Of a stretch of DNA of 64,000 nt, positions 11,416-23,700 are shown piece by piece. A program made the translations under genes and the position numbers. The stretch comes from Yponomeuta sedellus (Eukaryota; Arthropoda; Insecta; Lepidoptera; Yponomeutidae). The notes under the pieces are model-generated. The model was not told the origin of the DNA. It searched no databases and saw only the letters and a program-made list of their open reading frames with translations. How positions within the stretch are numbered: position 1 is the first letter of the stretch; the number at the start of each line of letters is the position of its first letter. The DNA is taken from positions 1,294,501 to 1,358,500 of the forward strand of contig OW203724.1 in the NCBI GenBank assembly GCA_934045075.1, read 5' to 3'.

Positions 11416-12640
11416 ATTGTACACATTAGACATTCACAAAACAGAATCTAAACTAAGAGTCTAGATTTGAGTCCCTTGGGCTATAAGCTCGCGGTCTAAG
11501 TAGGTATAAATTAAATTTTGTTTTAAGAGGTGTGGGCCCTACTACTAAGTATCGTGGTTGCTATGGCAATGGACAGCATTAGTTCGATTACAAGATATTT
11601 ATGGGTCTAGGTCCTGGCGACTGTATAATATATGTTATAGTACCTATTAATACAAAAATACCAATTAAATATTGAAGCATTTAATTTATAGTCGCTTAAT
11701 TACTTAGTGCAACCTGCGAAACCATGCTCTCATAGTTATGTACAAACTACCGTTTCCTACGATACATCTATGCCTAGTGTAGGGAGCATTGATTAATTGA
11801 CCTTAATTTTACTGTTATCGCACCAAATGATCAATGAGCTATGCTTATGTAACTTAGTTCTACTTAGATTATAACCATAATTTTCTGGTTTAAAATAAAT
11901 GCTCTTTCATTTCATTTTTAATTTTCAATATCAGTGTAATTTCCATCTAATGTATGACTTAGAAAGTAAAAAAATCATTCAGGTCGCGGATATCCATTAC
12001 ATGCTTAGCATCTTAACAGAAGTTGTTATGTGATTACGTTTTTGGTCGACTGGGAGTAAATACGGCACCCATCTTGCAGACAGCTTCTTCATGATATGAA
12101 AAACACGTGCAGCGTTTTACAGCAAATAACTTTAAAGTAGCATCGCCGCTACAGATTGATTAAAATTGTTTGGTGCATATTCGGTATTCATGCATAATTT
12201 CCATTCGCATTCAGGAAACAGGCGACTTTCAAGCGTGAAATGTCCAGTTCGCCCCAGTCGCGCGCGCAAATAAAACCAGGCACTATTTATGCGAAATTTA
12301 TGTAAAACCGAACGCTACCTGTCTTTGCAAGTCGATTGAAATCCGTGCGCCCGCCTGGCGCTCCATGTTACTACGTTACTGCTATTGTTTTCCAAAAAAA
12401 ATTGCACAAAGTCTATCGGTTTTTAAAAATTACTTAACGTTAAGCACGTAAAATGATCTACTTACATAACTTAGCAATTGATAATGCATGCTATGTTTCA
12501 CTATCATTAGTTAAGGTATCTTAACTAATGACAAGATATATATATATATATGTATATTTATAATAAATTATAAGTTTATATAAGTAACGGTATGTAAGTG
12601 TATTATTATTAAGCATAAGTATGTATCAATATTCAAATTT
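11416..12640. other. Unassigned AT-rich intergenic DNA
   Basis: No gene, tRNA or recognisable transposon. 12535-12552 is a short (AT)n run. Confidence 0.4.
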
Positions 12641-12649
12641 GCACTGGCT

Positions 12650-12795
12650 ACCCGTCTTTCTAATTTCCTTCAGCAACTTTCCATCGTAAGGTTGTCAGGA
12701 AGAAATTGCTTTTAGCAATAAGGCCGCCAATTGTACTATGTATATTTGCAATTGTTTTGTATTTGTTGTTTTTCCAGTGTACAATAAATAATATT
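12650..12795 (+). mobile_element. LINE/SINE 3'-tail repeat
   Basis: Contains CAGCAACTTTCCATCGTAAG and GGAAGAAATTGCTTTTAGCA, then a TGTACAATAAATAA end followed by (CTTAT)n. Same family as 5575-5720. Confidence 0.55.
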
Positions 12796-12799
12796 CTTA

Positions 12800-13606
12800 T
12801 CTTATCTTATGTTAAACAATATAATAAGTTTATTTACGAAATTGAAGCTATATGGGCATAAAAGAAAAATTAATAAGCTAGTACAACAGGAACTCTTATA
12901 TGCCCTAAGGCGTTCACACTGTTGAGAGATATGTGCAAGAAGTTGAAAACAAAGGTTGGGAGCTTAATAAATATAAGTAAGTTTCACGGATTCCAGGTTT
13001 AATAATGAAGTGTCTCAGCAATACTTAAATACTTTATAGATAGGCAATGATATCGCTTCTTTGGTATATTTTGGTAATTTCTTGTGCATGCGGGCTCCTG
13101 CTATTATATTACTATTACCATAAATCATCCTTTTTTTCTTTGCTTTAATTCGTTCTTTGTATCTTTGTGTGGATATTATTTGCTTGTCTTGTTAATCGAG
13201 TCTGTAGTAGATACATACCTAGATAAAATATTCTTTATTGCATGTAAGAATATCCATAGTAGGTACCCTTTTGATGGAAACTATTTGTGTGTGCATATCT
13301 TTGATCAACATTTTACGTATCTGTATGTATAGATTGTATTTGTACATTTGAGATGCACTCATTGATTTAGTTTTTTTGTAGATTTTAAGGTCTTCTTAGG
13401 TACTTAAATCAAAAAATATTTTTATATTTTTTTTTTGGGCTTTTTGCAAGACATTTCTTTCGGTCTTTGCGACGGACCCTCCCACTTCATTTAGGTATCT
13501 AGTATCTGAGGCTTCACAAGTGCATCATAGATAGTATAACGGACTTTTTTCGGGAGACAGTGAGCAATTCCATGCAAAGCACCTACCAAGGATAATAATT
13601 TCGACC
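12800..13606. other. Unassigned AT-rich intergenic DNA
   Basis: Short open frames only, with no recognisable domain. Confidence 0.4.
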
Positions 13607-13747
13607 CTTTTTTGAACTAAAACTTTCGTAAGCACAACACATTGTAGACTTAAATAGACTTGATTAAGCTCTGCGAATCGGAGCGAAACCTGGTCGGACT
13701 TTTCCGATATAACAACACCCGTAAGTAAATCCGGACTAAGTCTACAA
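13607..13747. mobile_element. Foldback element, copy 2 (deleted)
   Basis: Starts TTTTTTTGAACTAAAACTTT and carries the inverted interior GCTCTGCGAATCGGAGCGAA and the end CCGTAAGTAAATCCGGACTA. Shorter than copy 3 at 15132-15378. Confidence 0.7.
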
Positions 13748-15130
13748 TTTCGACCCTTTTCTAAATGTGGTCTCGATTTTAGACAACTGCCTAAAATTAG
13801 GGATAAATACTTTTCCTCGGTAGTGTTTTCTATTTTCCGCTCGCCGTACTACGTAACTTATGTATGGCCGCTTGCTAATAGCGGTGCTTACCGCCTGTGT
13901 TTCACCTAGCGCCATCTCCAGGTCGAGAAAGGAATCATGGCGAGTGTGTTCCGGCCTCAACTACACTAGTCGGAAACAGTTAAGTCTTCGGAAAGCGTTG
14001 CACAAACATTGGGGTAGATGGTGTTGTGAGTGAATTGAATGGCAAATGAAATTCAGTTGGTACTTTCGACTTCATTTTTACCCCACTACATATAGTTACG
14101 TTAAGGGTTTTTTTTTAACTAAAACGTCAAAGTTGGTGTGCCGACTGTGCCTTCGTGCGATTTGCTTGATAGGGTCGATAATTTGATAGGAAGGCCACGG
14201 AGAAGCTATTTCGGCCAAATTGAAGAGAAAGTGGTTGTCGTGCAAGACATAGGTACTAAGCATGTGACAAGAGTTCTTAATATATTGATGAGAAATATGT
14301 ATTGTCGGTTTTGCTCAAAGGTCCGGTAGAACTTATCCTACTAATTGGATCATTCATTACAAACACCACAACAGGCGGCAACATGCAATTTAAAATAATC
14401 TGCAAAAGGCGCTTTGGGGTGCTAAAAATCATAACTTGAAAAAAAAAACCTAATATAAATTAGGTTTTTTTTCCAAAATTAAACATCAAAAATCTTAATA
14501 TTTCTTTTTTACTATACAACTACGCACATACAGACATGGGCTAAAACACTTACTAACTAGACCTCACTCAGCCAGCGGAAAGATAAACATGGAAATGAGA
14601 TGAGTGTTACGGCTATCTTCGTAATAACACTGTGGAACGGCCTGCACAGAATAAATATTAATACAGTAGATTCACTTCAGATGGTTAGCGGCTTAAATGA
14701 AGTTTACGTAGCGAAAAATTTATTATTTAACATGGTACCTAATAAAATTCAACCTTTTTTGTTTACACGATGTTTTGGTAAACAAAAGAGGTTGAAGATC
14801 GGCTGCACCTCGGCTCGGGTAGACATTTGTCGGAACTCTTTGCAATAACAGCCTTTCCGCACTTGTAATGAAATATACTATATTGTAATAATCATTTTGC
14901 AGTACATATTCAATTCAGAAAGAGAAGTTTTAGAACAGAAATTTACTTGGCAATCTAGATTAACTTGAAGGTATGAAACCTTCATGTGCTGACGTCACTA
15001 CAAAAAAAGGGAGGCGCCATCTTGACTCGTCGTTTTTTGGTGGGAAGGACGTATTGTAATTTCGAAAAGTAAATTACTCGAGTAGGTAATCATTGTGTTA
15101 TCTTGTGCGAATTATTCAATATATAATTAA
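13748..15130. other. Unassigned intergenic DNA
   Basis: 14433-14475 is a small hairpin (CCTAATATAAATTAGG with A/T flanks). Nothing coding was recognised in the small frames at 13742-13960, 14138-14329 and 14600-14848. Confidence 0.35.
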
Positions 15131-15131
15131 T

Positions 15132-15378
15132 AATAACTTTTTTTGAACTAAAACTTTCGTAAGCACAACACATTGTAGATTTTTAGTCCGGGTTTACTTA
15201 CGGGTGTTGTTACATCGGCAAAGTCCGACCAGGTTTCGCTCCGATCTGCAGAGCTTAGTGTGAGACGAGCAACCGACGACGCGAGCTCCGTCTTTGCTCA
15301 CCATGATTAAGCTCTGCGAATCGGAGCGAAACCTGATATATCAACACCCGTAAGTAAATCCGGACTAAAAGCCTATAA
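15132..15378. mobile_element. Foldback element, copy 3
   Basis: Outer ends TAGTCCGGGTTTACTTACGG / CCGTAAGTAAATCCGGACTA are inverted. A second nested inverted pair (CAGGTTTCGCTCCGAT / ATCGGAGCGAAACCTG) lies inside. It shares the left lead-in TTTTTTTGAACTAAAACTTT with copy 2. Confidence 0.8.
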
Positions 15379-15961
15379 TAATAACTATTAACAATGACAA
15401 GTTAAATAGAAATGTGAGTATTTTTTTGCGTATTTTATTTCAAATAGAAAGCTTTGCTATTCCACAGTCAAACATAGGAAAATACAGCTACCACTTTAAC
15501 ATCTATGAAATATAGTAGGTATGAAACCTGATACTTAAGTACCCCTATTTCTTTAGTTAGTCCTTAATACTTGAGGACTTCTTCGTATTTGTATTCTGTG
15601 TAAATGGAATATACTCACATCCACATAACAGCAAGATTAACCAGATAACTGTGCATTATGTTTACCATCCTATGCTGCGGGGGTCAAAAGTTACAACGTT
15701 TGTTAACAGTGAAAGTCTTCCTGATTCTCTGTACCCCTATTTATATGAGGTAGGTACCTATATGTTATTCAAGCCTTCAATATGAATGCTATATGATTTA
15801 TGCATCGTGTAGTGGCGTTTCCTAGCGGCAGATTCTTTAGATGGAGCAGAGGCAGCACCTTTACCATCATCTCAGTTTAGAAAAAATATTGTGATTTTTT
15901 GAGGAATCAATAGTGGGGATCTTCGTGTATTTTTTTTACATATCATGAATACAGCACTCGG

Positions 15962-16249
15962 GAAGCGCTCGTGGCCTTGTCAAACCTAGTAATTGGAACC
16001 AATTGAAATTAATCACTTGAGTTTAGAAACAACAGGCAGGTGCAGGATGTGTGACCGTCCCGTGACTACCGCTAGTGGCATTTTTGGTGGGTGCCGGCTG
16101 TCACGTAATAGCAAACGTTAAGCCATGTCTGGCCTTATGGGCGGCTTGATGATCTTCTGACAGTAAGGCCCGCCACTGTCTTACAATCCTCCACTAACCG
16201 GACTTGGCCCCCGTGGTGGGCCTAACCTTCCTGCGATGCAAGAAGAGCG
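15962..16249 (+). mobile_element. 5S-rRNA-like SINE
   Basis: Head GAAGCGCTCGTGGCC, internal GGATGTGTGACCGTCCCGTG, tail CCGTGGTGGGCCTAACCTTC. Small internal deletions relative to the 25693-26012 copy. Confidence 0.75.
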
Positions 16250-16784
16250 CTATGTAAAGAGGCCTGTTAGGTATAGAATAGATGGTTTTATAAATTATGT
16301 AAACCCTTGGCAGTAAACCAATTCCAAATCAAGTCAATCATAGTTCTAGGTACATCATTATTTTATATGTAGTAAATCGCAGTGGAATCACTGCGATTTT
16401 ATTGTTATACCAAATTTTATTTTATAAAGTCTGTACAGTCGACGTCATGGCAAATTAGTAAATATATCATACATTCTATAACTGACAAGAACTTAACCTG
16501 CAGGTTTGCTAAAGGTCATTCGTATGGTGGCGTGGTGGCTATGACCCGGCCCGACCCGACGGCTATCTCCCTCCAAAATGGTTGAGACTGATGATGGCTG
16601 ACCTCTCGTTATGCTCGTGAACGAGTGCTGTTTGTGTGTCTGGCCGCAGCACTTCTGTTTTCCCGACTTATGTAAAACAATTGACTAATGACTCGTTATT
16701 GATGGAAATAATGGAATGTTATCATACGTATCGGTGGCAACTGATGTATTAGGTTTAAGATGACGTGAGATAGGATGGTCAGAG

Positions 16785-16925
16785 TGTAGTGTTTTTCCCG
16801 CTGCCTTTTTCTCCTCTACACTACGGTCCGAAGGCAGCCGCTTTTACTTTCACTTTCATTTTACATTGTACTTTGACTTTCAGCAAACAGAATGTAAATT
16901 CTGTAAATAAAATAAATTGAATTGA
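16785..16925 (-). mobile_element. Dispersed 3'-tail repeat
   Basis: Reverse orientation of the block at 4012-4180 and 58680-58815, ending in AATAAAATAAATTGAATTGA. Confidence 0.55.
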
Positions 16926-17330
16926 AATGAACTCACGCTTTAATTGTTACTTAGAATTATAGGTACTTACTTGAGTATGTAGGAAACCGATCGCTCGATA
17001 CTTTATGGGCAGAGTTTCTAGATCTGATTGGCAGGTACAAGCAGTCAACTAAACTATTAGTTTTATGTCACTAACTCTGTACCTACTAGTGCAAAATAAA
17101 TACTACAGAAGCCTCTTGGCTTCGGCTTTTTCTATTCCTCTTCTTAACGTGTCTATGGCGAGCCACCACGGTGAAAGCATTTGCCAATCAGAGTAAGGGA
17201 CTCGCTGATCTTTGTCCAGGGTGTGCCAGACCAGACGAAAGGGCTCAGTGAGTAGGTACGTCGTTCGGGGAGGCTCCTTTCTCATGACGAACCCTTCTTA
17301 TGACGCGTTTCTCACACTATTTGGCAACGA

Positions 17331-17412
17331 CGGCCTCGGTGGTGACGCAGCGGTTTGGCACTCCGACTGTAAAACCAAAAGGTCTCGGGTTCGATACCCG
17401 TTCGGTATTAAA
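17331..17412 (+). mobile_element. tRNA-like SINE head (GTA-type), fragment
   Basis: GGTGACGCAGCGGTTTGGCA (A box) and GGGTTCGATACCCG (B box) around a CTGTAAA loop. Same family as 26808-27066. Confidence 0.65.
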
Positions 17413-17604
17413 TTATTATATGGAAGCCAACCAATTTCGCAAAATGTTGTCCCATCGACTCGTTGGGTTTCACCCGCTCTAGTGTCCACCGCCAGTGCCT
17501 TTGAGCCTTGGTGTCGGTTATGGCACTAAGTCGAGACCTAAGCCAAAATTATTTTTTTCTTGAAATAGAGCCTGTTTGTATTCTTTTTAGTGCACTAATT
17601 CGTA

Positions 17605-17762
17605 CTAAGGGCAATTCCACCCATGCCGGGACTCGAATCCGCGACCTCTGGCTAACCGTGCCAGCACTCTCCCAACTGAGGTAATGGGCGACTTACCGGC
17701 ATCAGTGAAATTTCGAACCTCTTTACTACGTGTATTACGTACCTACAGGCAAGACGTAGAAC
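17605..17762 (-). mobile_element. tRNA-like retroelement, diverged copy
   Basis: The minus strand keeps the B-box region (GGATTCGAGTCCCGGCATGG) and the upstream GAGGTTCGAAATTTCACTGA block of the repeat at 3042-3300, with many substitutions. Confidence 0.7.
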
Positions 17763-17939
17763 CTGTTACCAAGCAGTTGCACTGTATATTTTTGCTTTAT
17801 CTTGTGCCGACACGATGAATTAGTGAAAATAGTAGGTTTCTAGGTACTTGTCTAGAATCAGTAGGAAGGCACGAATCCTATTAGTATTTTTTTCAGTCTT
17901 TTTCTTAGTTCTTTTTCTTACAGGGTTTCGTTTGAGACA

Positions 17940-18215
17940 TTCGCTCCAATAACCAGACTCAAGAGCGGTGGTAGCAGCGCGGTAGAACGCTAGCTTCTTA
18001 TACGGGAGGTCGTGGGTGCGATGCCTGGCATGTGCCAAAGACTTTGTTTTCTAAGTTAAGTACATTGGTGAAATTATCGTAGCAATACCGTTCGCTAACC
18101 GTGAAGGAAAACATAACGAGGAAACCCAAGTGTCTAAAGTACTAAAATACATCAGCGCTTGCTACGTACAGTTAGCCCAACTATAAGGCTAGTGAGGAAA
18201 TCTCAGGTCTAACTA
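17940..18215 (+). mobile_element. tRNA-derived SINE with LINE-type tail
   Basis: Head GGTGGTAGCAGCGCGGTAGA, B-box-like GGTGCGATGCC, then GTGAAGGAAAACATAACGAG, CAGCGCTTGCTACGTACA and GGAAATCTCAGGTCTAACTA. The last block equals the 3' end of the LINE fragment at 54370-54700. Confidence 0.75.
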
Positions 18216-19029
18216 AACTAAACCGACTCAATAAAAAAACCAGTCCTCAGTAAAGGCCGTCACGCACGAGCGCGAATATTTTTATTATTATTTTCTTAAG
18301 GCAGGCTACCGATACCGGTCCTCTGTCTCAGTTGATAGTAGGTTAGTAGGTAAGTGAAGATGAAGCCTAAGGTATTACGTATTTTCTGTAACCGTCACCA
18401 GAAGGCAAGCCGGAACACGAAAGTATCGCTTGGGTGGCTTTGTTCGGGTTTTAGCCGAACCTAAGCCTAGTCTAGGGTTAACATGGGTATTAATGATATT
18501 CGGAATCATCGAACTACTACCGGGGTTCACGTGTAAGGTCCGAGACACGAGTATCTTCCATAACACCATACCTACATACGCAGACAGCATGACAAGTTAC
18601 ATTTTTATAATAAAATTGCGAATTACCTATAGTCAGGATTACAAAATAAAAACTAAATATATTGAAATTGATTAAATTATATCAGAAGCAAAGATATTTG
18701 CCATTTTGAATGAAAGCACGCGAGTGAGTCTTGATGGGTAGGTATCAGCCACACTCTCTGGATTACTCAGAATAATGTCTAAGAAGAACACATGCGCCGA
18801 ATCTGGTTATTAGCAGTCATATTTAGCCGGCAAATGAATGAATAAAGTATTGAGTTGACCCTCTCACTTCGTAATTCACTTTCGAAATTCCTATAAATAG
18901 GAAGGTACCTACATGTCTGGTAGGCGGAAGAATACCGGGACATTGGTCGGGAGCAGCTGTACCTAGCTCGCGCCATAAACTGCTCGCCACGCTAGTTCCG
19001 CGCGAGGGCTGCTCCGATTGCGAACACTA
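18216..19029. other. Unassigned intergenic DNA
   Basis: No recognised gene or repeat. Confidence 0.35.
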
Positions 19030-19222
19030 ACCCGGCCTTGCCCCCGTGGTGGAGTACGGCCTAACCTTCCTGCGATGCAGGAGGAGGCTGGTGCTCCAGC
19101 AGTGGGGGCATACAAGGGTTGATATCGTAGTTGTATCTTTTTTTAAAAAGACTGTTCTTTTATAAATACAAGGCATACAAGGGTTGATATCGTCGTTGTA
19201 TCTTTTTAAAAAAGACTGTTCT
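19030..19222 (+). mobile_element. 5S-rRNA-like SINE, 3' half with duplicated end
   Basis: Starts in the CCCCCGTGGTGGAGTACGGC block and ends GGTTGATATCG. The final ~60 bp (GGCATACAAGGGTTGATATC, then AAAAGACTGTTCTT) is present twice in tandem. Confidence 0.65.
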
Positions 19223-19685
19223 TATTAATTTTATTAGTATTATTACGTTAATACCTACATAGAAATTTTCTGCAATACCACTTAAACCTCGTAAATGATG
19301 CCATTCGGACTATTATACTTACTTACTTCTAGTATAGTACCTACGGTACAGGGCCTGAGTAATTTGTATCGCTAAATATTGTTAAACTACTGTGATAACT
19401 ATTCTGAGATTGTTTATATATAGATACTTAGTTTAATGTCTCACCACCAGTCAACAGTTAGTAAATATGTATTAATTATTTATTAATTTTTAGGTCTGAT
19501 TGACGTTTGAAGTATTTTGGCTGGCAAGTAGTTTTTCTGCCCACATGTTTAGTTCATTAAAATCATAATATTACGGGTATTTCTACGCTTTTATTATCAA
19601 TCACATAGCATTCATATCGTTCATTAGGTTCCATCACTTTTAATATTGGAAACTCTTGTACATTTTTTTAAAGAAAAAGGCATTA
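19223..19685. other. Unassigned AT-rich DNA
   Basis: Nothing recognisable. Confidence 0.35.
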
Positions 19686-19818
19686 ATTTAAAAACCTATT
19701 TAGAGGCTAAAAATTTCACCCATGCCGGGATTCGAACCCGCAACCTCTGGCTATCCGTACCAGCGCTCTACCGATTGAGCCAATGGGCGACTCACGACAT
19801 CAGTGAAATTTCGAACCT
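19686..19818 (-). mobile_element. tRNA-like retroelement
   Basis: Minus-strand copy of the tRNA-like core with intact A and B box regions and the CCTCTAAATAGGTTTTTAA flank; truncated just upstream of the core. Confidence 0.8.
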
Positions 19819-20540
19819 AAGTGGCAAGTCCATACATTTTTATGAATTGACTGCGGTCGGAATCCCTAATCGATATTTTAAATCGGAATTCCAAAATGTG
19901 ATTCCGACTCAACTTCAAAGTTTGAAATACAAACTGAGTCGGATTGGAGCCCACCAGCCGACGCGGCCTTCCACTTGCAATCACGAGCAATAGTCTCACC
20001 AATTGGCTATAATATGGTGAACTTCAATCCCAAGCTCGACGCTGGACGCCATGCACCACCAGAAGCAGAGTTATCCGTCGTGGCTTCGTGCCTGTTTATA
20101 CTTAATAGGAGTATGAGCATAAGAAGTTGTAATGCCCTCAGAAAATAAATTCTACAATGTTCCCAATATTTAATATTCAAGTACCTATATAACTCATTGA
20201 GGAGCGCAGAAATATGAAGATTGTATCAGAAAACTTGACCTTTTTGAAAGACGTTTTATAATGTGAATCGTATGTTTATAAAAAACAACGGATTTTGTAT
20301 GAACCTTGTTCCCACCCCTGTAGCATTAGTTATAGATTAGGTGTTATTTAAAACAGGTTTATGTTTTATTCGTCTGAGTTTGTAACACTCGTAAATGAAC
20401 GCCCAAAAGATAGATGATATATGTAAGAACTTGCGTAGTTCTTATTTTTTCTTGGTTTTTAAAACTCTGTTAATTTATTCCATTGGTGGCGTTAGTTAGC
20501 AGCCTTAACAAAGGTTTCTTGCACAATCGCATTAGCAGAA
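19819..20540. other. Unassigned intergenic DNA
   Basis: No gene recognised. An inverted AGTCGGA/TCCGACT pair flanks 19855-19945. Confidence 0.3.
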
Positions 20541-20735
20541 CCTAAGGTCTGTTGCATCTCCCCGTCGTCGTGCAGCCCCTACTCGGCGGCGCCTGCGCGC
20601 GCGCAGCCCCAGTTAGTTGCTAGCTTGTACCGCGACATAACAGTGGTATTACCCACGAGACTTTCTCAATCTGTGTGTGGTGAGCGGCTGTGGCTGGCTG
20701 CTCTGAGTTAAACACTTCGCGGTGGAATCAGTAAC
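20541..20735 (+). promoter_or_regulatory. Candidate promoter / 5'UTR of the small four-cysteine protein gene
   Basis: A short GC-rich patch (GGCGGCGCCTGCGCGCGCGC at 20584-20603) stands out from AT-rich surroundings and lies just upstream of the inferred start codon. No TATA box is evident. Inference from position and composition only. Confidence 0.35.
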
Positions 20736-20746
20736 ATGGGCGTTAA
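20736..20746 (+). CDS. Exon 1 (11 nt coding) of four-cysteine protein
   Basis: ATG GGC GTT AA followed by donor GTGAGT at 20747. The context AACATGG is a good start site. Only three and two-thirds codons lie in this exon. Confidence 0.7.
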
Positions 20747-23700
20747 GTGAGTACCTATTTATTTTATTTGATTCTACAGTCGGCAGAACCACCTTCACAC
20801 GCCTGCACTTTACTCAGTTACGTTACGAGCGAATTTTCAATGACAATGCAATGTTTGATCTGCTGTCGAATGTACCTATTTACGTTCTTTATTGGAGGGT
20901 TGACGTGAAACGGGCCTGCGCAGTAGATCCTATTAGCAGAGTCACGGATCTATTTCTTTACTTATTCTTCACACACGGACAAATATTGATTTGGTTAAGT
21001 GCATAATTTTAACATCCGCACTTGCATTTCTGCATGGGAAGATACGGTTTTCACTAAGTTCAATTACCTGAGGCTGTAAATTTTAGTACAATCGACAGCT
21101 GATTGATCCTAACATTTTCGTTGGAAAGTCAACCTTAACGCAACAGTACCTATAGTGTAGAAGTATAATACTTAGCGTTCTTGGATTGTTTAAAGATGGA
21201 AAGGGGAAATAAGATTTTATTCGAGTATTGTTTTAATAAAAACAGTCTACGCCTGCCATGTTACTAGGTTGGGACTCCGCTGCCGACAATCAAAATCAAT
21301 ATTGCCGCTTATTCCCTAAAGCATGCAAATAGTGCAAATAATTTTGGAAGGGTAAATAATTATGTGTATCTGGTGTAAAATAGTAATTATTAAAAACCTA
21401 TTTAGATGCTAAAAATTTCACCCATGCCGGGATTCGAACCCGCAACCTCTGGCTATCCGTGCCAGCGCTCTACCAATTGAGCCAATGGGCGACTCACGGC
21501 ATCAGTGAAATATCGATAGCCAGAGGTTGCGGGTTCGAATCCCGGCATGGGTGAAATTTTTTGCCTCTAAATAGGTTTTAAATTTGTTCATTAAAAATAT
21601 TAGTGCATTAAAAATAATAATAGTATAATAATTATTATTCATTATGAGTAATTATATTATTATATTATTATATTATTATTATATAATAACATGTCGTGTC
21701 ACTACGTGGCGTGTCTTGGGAGAGGCCTATGTCCAGCAGTGGACTGACACTGGCTGATGATGATGATGTAATTACATTTTTTTATTTATAATTTCTAAAT
21801 CTTTACAATTATATTAGGGTTACCCGTTACTGGATTTAAACCTCCTTTATCTCCGTCGATTGTTCCCTTTGTTGGGTTTCACATGTCAATATTTTGCCAA
21901 TCACCTCCAAGATAACGTCTAGTATAGTCGGTCTATATAGATAAGTCGGTCCATTATCGGAGTGAACGGTCAGATCCTCTGTGGACAGTGGAGGATATTT
22001 TCGCTCCATCCGTTGTCTTTTTGCACAATGTGGCCAGCCCATTTCCACTTTAGTTTGGCCATAGTAGTGGACGTTCTGTGTAATGTCGGCCTAGAGAATA
22101 GCAACCAACCCAATTCTTCCCGCGGGTGTCGTGAAAGGCGACTAAGGGACACAAACCGGGGGGTGGGCAGCAGCGCCTCCTGCAATACAATTCCACCGAA
22201 CTGCGATCCCCAACTCGCATGCCCAGCGTGGGGATTATGGGCATTACCCTCTATGATAGCACAACGTGGCGCTCTTAGGGGAGGGCTATGTCCAGCAGTG
22301 GACTTGTATAGCCTGACGACGAGTGGACGTTCAATAACCGACCTAATCTCCGTCCGGCTAGGCTTATAATCCTGCTGGCGCTGCTGCTGGGCGTTCTGTA
22401 CTGCTTGCACCTGCTGGTAAAGGACTACCAGGCCGTGACCGCGCCGCGACTGCTACGGTTGCTCTTCAAGCGCGACCTGGACCGCCACCAGACCAAGGTA
22501 CGTTCTGGAGACCCACACTGCCTCGTTGGTGTTACAGTTAGGTACATGTTTCAATACGAAACATGTACCTTACTGTTACACCAACCCTAACTGTTCCCTG
22601 AACGTCGCTTCCCATATCGTCGCTCCTCAACAGCGGAGAAGAACAAAGTCTTACCTGCATTCCCATTATATCGGGTTCTTCCACGTAGTCAAACTATTTT
22701 GTCAAACTGATTTGACCATGTGGAAAATTCATTCCTCGTGGTCAAATTAAAGTAATGATCCTTCCTGTATAAGATTCTAAATGCCAAAAAGTACAGTCAA
22801 ACCATAGTCAAACTATTTTGTCGAACTCATTCGCCCTTAGCTTACCGTAAGTCCCATTAGGTCGTACCCACTTATGGTATATTTAAATCCTTGAAGCATT
22901 ATTTTAAATTATTAAAATGTCGGGCCTTCGTGATTTGTGAAAATAGCCTCAGTCTAAATGTTTATCGTGTTTGTGACGTCCTTGCCTGATTGTCATGTGT
23001 CTAGGTATCCTAGTATGGGATGGAGACATGCGATTGTATTGTGTAAATTGTGGGAAAAGCTATCATCATCACCAGTCATTTGACGCCCTCTGCAGGACAT
23101 AGGCCTCCTTCATGGTTTTCCAGGCTTCGCGGTGTTATGCCGTGCGCATCTCGCAACTCCCCGCTACCGTGATCAGGTTGAAAAACTATATTGTTTACAT
23201 TTCAACAAAATGCCCAACAAACAGGAGTGTTGGTTTGAGACGCTTGACACAAAAGAAGTGTATTTGTTTTTGTTTTTAGAATGATGTAAGAGAGGCAATA
23301 CAGATACTAGGTTTCCATATTGGGTTTTAATAATCAATAGGTATTATAAAAAACCTATTTAGAGGCTAAAAATTCCACCGGTTAGTGCATTAAACATAAA
23401 AATAGTATAATCAATAGGTATAATGTTTAATTCAATTACCGAACCCGCGCAAGAATGTGGACCTTCCACTGGGTCGTACCTGCGTAACACACAAGCCTAA
23501 GCATTGCAATTAATATCGCAACGGTCTACTAAGAATGCGCCTTATTGTTCGAGCCGCAGGTACGCCTAATATGTACAACAGAAGAATTATATTAATGCAT
23601 TACCTCACTTACGTTTGAATCATAAACCATTAACTTCTATATCGGGGACGTAATACGGGAAAGCCTTATTATGAAACCAAACTTTACGTTCGCTCGTTGA

